NCBI GenBank assembly: GCA_022842465.1
Contig: JALHPN010000012.1
Span: 1-64,000, forward strand
DNA length: 64,000 nt
Reading direction: 5' to 3'
DNA from: Polyangiaceae bacterium
GTDB taxonomy: Bacteria > Myxococcota_A > Polyangia > Polyangiales > Polyangiaceae
Part shown: piece after piece, positions 60,480 through 64,000 of the stretch
Layout: every line of letters starts with the position of its first letter
Numbering within the stretch: position 1 is the stretch's first letter
Translations under genes and position numbers: made by a program
Notes under the pieces: model-generated
The model's database searches: none
What the model saw: only the letters and a program-made list of their open reading frames with translations
Told to the model about the DNA's origin: nothing

Positions 60480-61057
60480 TCAGGTCGCCGCGAGCGGATC
60501 GCGATAGACCTCGTCCAGCGGCAAGGCGCATCCGATCGAAGCGAGGGGGGCGACCGCGCCGGCCTCGGCGATGTGCCGCGACCAGGTTCCGTCCGCCTCG
60601 CGTCGCACGACCTCGATCTCGCGCCGGTCGTGCGCGACGAGGACGATCTCCTCGAGCGACGCGATCCGGAGGTAGTGCCGGAGCTTCTCCCCGCGATCGT
60701 AGGCCTCCGTCGAAGGGCTCAGCACCTCCACGACGACGCGGGGGTTCGACACGGTGTGACCCTTCGGATCTTCGGGATCGAGCTCGAGCTTCCCGCAGAC
60801 GACCGTGACGTCGGGGTACGTCCCGAGCCCCGTCTCGAGGACGCGCACCCGCAGGTCCGCCGTGGAGACCCGGCAGCGCTGCCCGGTGAGGTGGACGTGG
60901 AGGAGTGCCAAGACGTTCCCGGCGATGGCCGCGTGGTCCGGGGTGCCCCCCGACATCGCCCACACGCTCCCGTCGAGGAACTGTGCTTGGTGCCGGAGTC
61001 CGCCTCGAGGAGGAGGTACTCCGCGAAGGTGAACCGGTGGTGCGCGACGCCTCCCAT
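60480..61057 (-). pseudogene. Uma2-family gene with a single-base frameshift
   Basis: Starting at the ATG at 61057 the protein reads MGGVAHHRFTFAEYLLLEAD and then SGTKH before going out of frame. FLDGSVWAMSGGTPDHAAIAG and the rest of the Uma2 core (YPDVTVVCGKLEL, VVVEVLSPSTEAYDRGEKLRHYL) continue in another frame to the stop at 60480. Restoring one base between the codons of KH and FLDG (near 60982) would give a continuous ~192-aa protein. It could be a recent mutation or an assembly error. TACGCT lies 9 nt before the start. Confidence 0.78.
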
Positions 61058-61066
61058 GGCCCAGCA

Positions 61067-61095
61067 AGCGTAGCGTGCCCGTGGCAGGGCGTGAA
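61067..61095 (-). promoter_or_regulatory. TTCACG-17-TACGCT promoter before the frameshifted Uma2 gene
   Basis: TTCACG (61090-61095), 17-nt spacer, TACGCT (61067-61072), then 9 nt to the ATG on the minus strand. It shows that the recurrent hexamer can sit at the right distance from a -35-like element. Confidence 0.5.
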
Positions 61096-61126
61096 CTCGC
61101 GGGGCCCCGGGGCGGCCGAGTTGGGG

Positions 61127-61132
61127 TAGGCT
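61127..61132 (+). promoter_or_regulatory. TAGGCT -10-like hexamer
   Basis: Ends 14 nt before the GTG at 61147. Confidence 0.35.
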
Positions 61133-61146
61133 CCCGGCCGCGAAAC

Positions 61147-61689
61147 GTGGCCGTGGGGAACCGACTCGTCCAGGAGTGGCGGAAGCTTCGCCCTTACTTC
61201 TCGCTCCTCGATTTCGAGGAGAAGCCGACCACGCGCGTCGCGTGGCTCGTGCGCGGGGTCGTGTTCGCGGTGGCGGCGTGGCTCCTCTGGGGGCGCCTCG
61301 TCTCGGCGTCGCGGCCGCTCCTCTCCGCGCGGCCGCTCCCGACGATCCCCACCGCGGAGGTGGAGGACTACCGGTTCCGCCTCCCGGAGCGGACGCGGCG
61401 CGAGATCTTCACGAAGATCGCCGCCGCCGAGAACGCCGAGCGGCAGCGCGCGATCCGGGAGAAGACGTGGGTGCTCCCGGGCTACCCCGAGGGCCACCAG
61501 TGGTCGCGTGAGGACGACCGCGGGCACTACGAGCGCGTCGCGCTCCGGAACCTCGCCGTCGAGTACCGGGTCTCGCTCACGCAGATGTACCTCATCCTCG
61601 ACGAAGGGATCCGCGCGCGCTGGCCCGGCCCCGACGGCAACCCGCTCCCGGGAACGAGCCCCGCGCTCGATCCGCGGACGGGGTGGTGA
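61147..61689 (+). CDS. Unknown single-pass membrane protein, coupled to YfhO-like gene
   Basis: 180 aa from the GTG at 61147 (another GTG at 61153). One transmembrane helix near residues 32-50 (VAWLVRGVVFAVAAWLLWG), then a soluble domain with LPERTRREIFTKIAAAENAERQRAIREK and REDDRGHYERVALRNLAVEYRVSLTQMYLILDEGI. No family is recognised. Its stop overlaps the possible starts of the next gene, so the two likely form a functional pair. Confidence 0.65.
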   Translation: MAVGNRLVQEWRKLRPYFSLLDFEEKPTTRVAWLVRGVVFAVAAWLLWGRLVSASRPLLSARPLPTIPTAEVEDYRFRLPERTRREIFTKIAAAENAERQRAIREKTWVLPGYPEGHQWSREDDRGHYERVALRNLAVEYRVSLTQMYLILDEGIRARWPGPDGNPLPGTSPALDPRTGW

Positions 61690-61694
61690 GCGCG

Positions 61695-63677
61695 ATGAAC
61701 CGAGCGAAGCGGATCGCGTACGACGTGTTCGGCCGCGCGATGACGATGCGCTGGACGGATCGCCTCGCGGCGCTGACGCTCGCGCGCTTCGTCCTCTGGA
61801 TCACGATCGCGGTCTTTTCCCACGAGGGCATCCTCACCGACCCCTGGAAGCTCGCGGACTGGATGGATGACCACCAGTTCTACGCGTGGGAGGAGTCGGA
61901 CCGGATGACGCTCCTCCGCTGGCACCAGCTGCCGGCGTGGAACCCGTACTGGTGCGGCGGGACGATCGGCATCGGCGCGCCGGAGGACCCGTTCCTCGGG
62001 CCCGATTTCCTCTTCCGCCTGATCTTCGGCGTCGCGCACGGGCGGCGCTTCGCGATCGTCTTCCTCGTCATCATGGGGTTCGAGGGGACGTACCGGCTCT
62101 GCCGGCGCCTCGACTCGACCGCGCTCGCGTCCGTGGCCGCCGCGCTCCTCTACGGGACGTGCGACAAGTTCGTGAGCTTCATCCACGACGGCTGGGTGAA
62201 CTTCCTCGGCTTCGAGCTGATCCCGTGGGTGGTCCTCTGCCTCGTCAACGGGCTCTCGTCGTGGCGCTGGAGGCTGCTCGGGGGGTTCTTCTTCGGGTGG
62301 ATCGTGATGTCGGCCGGGACGTATCCGACGCCGTTCACGCTGCTCGTCGTGGGGTACTTCACGGTCGCCCTGTCCATTCGCGGGCTCCTGACCCGCGAGC
62401 CGCGGGCGTGGCTCCTCCCGTGGCTCAGCGCAGCGACGATCGGCCTCGTCGCGCTCGGCGTGTGCTTCGCGAAGCTCGTCCCGACGTTGTCGTTCCTCTC
62501 CCAGTTCCCGCGCGTGTTCACGCCGGTCGAGACGCACGCGGCGACGGAGATCTTCACGGGCTTCTGGGTCCGCTACGGCGCCTTCGCGGTCCTCGCGCTC
62601 GTCGGCGTGGTGACGGCGGACGTCGCGGCGGGGATCTGCGTTGGCGGCGCGATGCTCTTCTTCGCGCTCGCGATGGGGGACTTCGGCGAGCTCTCACCCT
62701 TCCACCTCCTCAAGTCGCTCCCGCTCTTCAAGCAGCTCCGCTTCCCGGACCGGTACACGGTCATCGTCCTCTTCTTCACCTCGATCGCCGCCGCGCGCGG
62801 CATCTCGCGCCTCGAGGACGCGCTCCCGTCGATGCTGCGCGCGACGTGGGACACGCTCGACGCTGCGCTCCGGTCGCCGGGGCGCGTGCTCCGCTGGCTG
62901 ATCCGCAAGCTGCCGAAGCGCCTCCAGCGCGAGGAGGCGGAGATCGCGAAGCGCGGGCCGCTGCCCATGCCCGAGGAGATCGGCTGGCTCGCGATCGGCC
63001 TCGCCGCGTGGCTCGCCTACGACCGCGGTCGTCCGCTCGTCGAGGAGGTCGTCACCGGCGTCCGGATCCGACCCGGCACCATGTACGTCCAGGAGGCGCC
63101 CCGGAGGTACGACGGCGAGTTCAAGCAGCACCGCGGCAACCGTCGCGACGCTCACGTCTTCCCGCCGATGAACATGGGGACGATCTACTGCGTCGCGGGC
63201 AACCCCCTCCCGGAGTCCCCGCGGCTACGGGGCGATCTCGCCGCGGAGGAGTACCCGGAGGATCCGGCGAAGGCGACCGTGAAGCGGCTCGCGTGGTCGC
63301 CCAACGCGATCGATCTCGAGGTCGACGCGAAGGAGCCCGCGCGCATCTTCGTGAACCAGAACTGGGCCCCTGCGTGGCGCTCGGACGTCGGCCAGGTGAA
63401 GAGCGTCGACAAGCTGCTCGCCGTGGACGTGCCGGCGGGGAAGCACACCGTGCATCTCGCCTACAGCGACCGGTTTCTCTTCTTCTGTCTCTTCGTGTCG
63501 GCAGCGTCGCTCCTCGGCCTCGCCTACGTCTTCGGCCGCGACGGCGTCCGCTGGGTCCGCGCCGAGGCGACGGCGTGGACGACGATGCCGTGGTGGCCCG
63601 ATCAAGTGGACGGCGCGGACGCCATCCCTCCAGCCGAGCCGCCCTCCGCCGCCGACGAGCCCGATCGTCAGGGGTGA
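61695..63677 (+). CDS. YfhO-like polytopic membrane protein
   Basis: 660 aa from the ATG at 61695 (GTG at 61686 or 61683 are possible and overlap the upstream stop). About twelve transmembrane helices in the first ~430 residues, with the first-loop pattern WNPYWCGGTIGIGAPEDPFLGP characteristic of YfhO/GT-C proteins, then a C-terminal extracytoplasmic beta domain ending with SDRFLFFCLFVSAASLLGLAYVF as a final helix. YfhO-like proteins take part in glycosylation of lipoteichoic acid or other lipids in other bacteria. The role here is inferred from the glycan context. Confidence 0.8.
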   Translation: MNRAKRIAYDVFGRAMTMRWTDRLAALTLARFVLWITIAVFSHEGILTDPWKLADWMDDHQFYAWEESDRMTLLRWHQLPAWNPYWCGGTIGIGAPEDPFLGPDFLFRLIFGVAHGRRFAIVFLVIMGFEGTYRLCRRLDSTALASVAAALLYGTCDKFVSFIHDGWVNFLGFELIPWVVLCLVNGLSSWRWRLLGGFFFGWIVMSAGTYPTPFTLLVVGYFTVALSIRGLLTREPRAWLLPWLSAATIGLVALGVCFAKLVPTLSFLSQFPRVFTPVETHAATEIFTGFWVRYGAFAVLALVGVVTADVAAGICVGGAMLFFALAMGDFGELSPFHLLKSLPLFKQLRFPDRYTVIVLFFTSIAAARGISRLEDALPSMLRATWDTLDAALRSPGRVLRWLIRKLPKRLQREEAEIAKRGPLPMPEEIGWLAIGLAAWLAYDRGRPLVEEVVTGVRIRPGTMYVQEAPRRYDGEFKQHRGNRRDAHVFPPMNMGTIYCVAGNPLPESPRLRGDLAAEEYPEDPAKATVKRLAWSPNAIDLEVDAKEPARIFVNQNWAPAWRSDVGQVKSVDKLLAVDVPAGKHTVHLAYSDRFLFFCLFVSAASLLGLAYVFGRDGVRWVRAEATAWTTMPWWPDQVDGADAIPPAEPPSAADEPDRQG

Positions 63678-63854
63678 TTCCGCGCCAGGTTCGGTGAAGC
63701 ATCGGCAGGACTGAGGCAGGTCGTCGCCTCGCAGTTCGCGACCGAGGTCGTCGCATTCTACCTCTCGAGGCTCGAACCGCTTCGTCGGCCTGACGGTTGG
63801 ACCCGACGTCGCCCGGTCGGGCGCCGGTGGCACCGCTCGTGCTGGGGCGTCCGC

Positions 63855-64000
63855 ATGCGCGTTCTCCTCGTCTACCCGGAGCTGCCGCCGACCTACTGGG
63901 GCTTTCAGCACAGCCTCGCGCTGATCGGTCGCCGCGCGACCCTGCCGCCGCTCGGTCTGATCTCGGTCGCGGCGCTTCTCCCGCCGACGTGGGAGATCCG
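63855..64000 (+). CDS. B12-binding/radical-SAM protein, N-terminus only (window edge)
   Basis: The first 48 residues are in the window: MRVLLVYPELPPTYWGFQHS, followed by ALIGRRATLPPLGLISVAALLP. This start is characteristic of B12-binding-domain radical SAM proteins (DUF4070 group). The radical SAM CxxxCxxC motif lies outside the window. The ATG at 63855 lacks a clear Shine-Dalgarno. The 177-nt gap before it has only a weak 6-bp inverted repeat (63810-63823). Confidence 0.7.
   Translation, partial: MRVLLVYPELPPTYWGFQHSLALIGRRATLPPLGLISVAALLPPTWEI

Noticed and set aside
63810-63823. 6-bp inverted repeat with a 2-nt loop upstream of the radical-SAM gene
   Set aside because: Too short to separate from chance in this base composition.
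1-64000. CRISPR arrays, rRNA genes, insertion sequences, prophage
   Set aside because: No regularly spaced repeats, rRNA-like stretches, transposase, integrase or phage structural genes were seen on either strand.

Overview
This 64 kb window comes from a very GC-rich chromosome (about 70% G+C by eye) with dense, often overlapping genes. Many predicted lipoproteins carry Cys-rich or Ser/Gly-rich regions, and there is a TPR/PEGA-like envelope protein, a PP2C phosphatase, fadI/fadJ-type genes and a very large surface-glycan region. By inference this is a myxobacterium-like member of Myxococcota (Polyangiales/Sorangiineae type). No marker gene in the window proves that placement. I saw no rRNA, CRISPR array or transposase; there is one tRNA.

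Layout. 1-8.4 kb: envelope and signalling genes (a C-terminal tail and a TPR/PEGA-like protein, two lipoproteins, an ECF sigma factor coupled to a one-TM protein, an MFS exporter, a PP2C phosphatase, and an HtrA-like PDZ protein that has lost catalytic residues). 8.4-11.4 kb: argH and two unknowns. 11.4-18.1 kb: a complete phosphate regulon on the minus strand in the order phoB-phoR-pstS-pstC-pstA-pstB-phoU, with stop/start overlaps or 2-nt gaps between the first six genes. 18.2-30.3 kb: a glycosyltransferase, purB, a P-loop ATPase, a fadI/fadJ pair, a zinc metalloprotease, a serine beta-lactamase/transpeptidase-fold lipoprotein and an O-acyltransferase. 30.3-32.5 kb: a lipoprotein with five eight-Cys repeats and a propeller-like C-terminus, then tRNA-Lys(CTT) with a clear promoter and a hairpin behind it.

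32.5-64 kb is mainly surface-glycan biosynthesis: methyltransferase, galE, four family-2 glycosyltransferases in the whole window (three here), five large polytopic membrane proteins of GT-C/YfhO character (two are clear paralogues), nucleotide-sugar dehydrogenase, epimerase, two DegT-type aminotransferases, a Gfo/Idh/MocA dehydrogenase of the UDP-GlcNAc 3-dehydrogenase type, a hexapeptide acyltransferase, an AglD-like membrane protein and the start of a B12/radical-SAM gene. Together they suggest a diamino-uronic-acid-containing polymer or glycolipid. The region also contains a 1374-aa lipoprotein gene of visibly lower G+C (NodB-like domain plus three DUF4082-like repeats), two toxin-antitoxin-like pairs, an AlkZ/YcaQ-type DNA glycosylase and three Uma2-family genes, two of which are broken.

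The most striking unexplained pattern is regulatory. At least 17 genes without an evident Shine-Dalgarno have a TANNNT hexamer (often TACGCT, TAGAGT or TATGCT) 6-19 nt before the start codon, as expected for -10 elements of leaderless or very short-leader transcripts.
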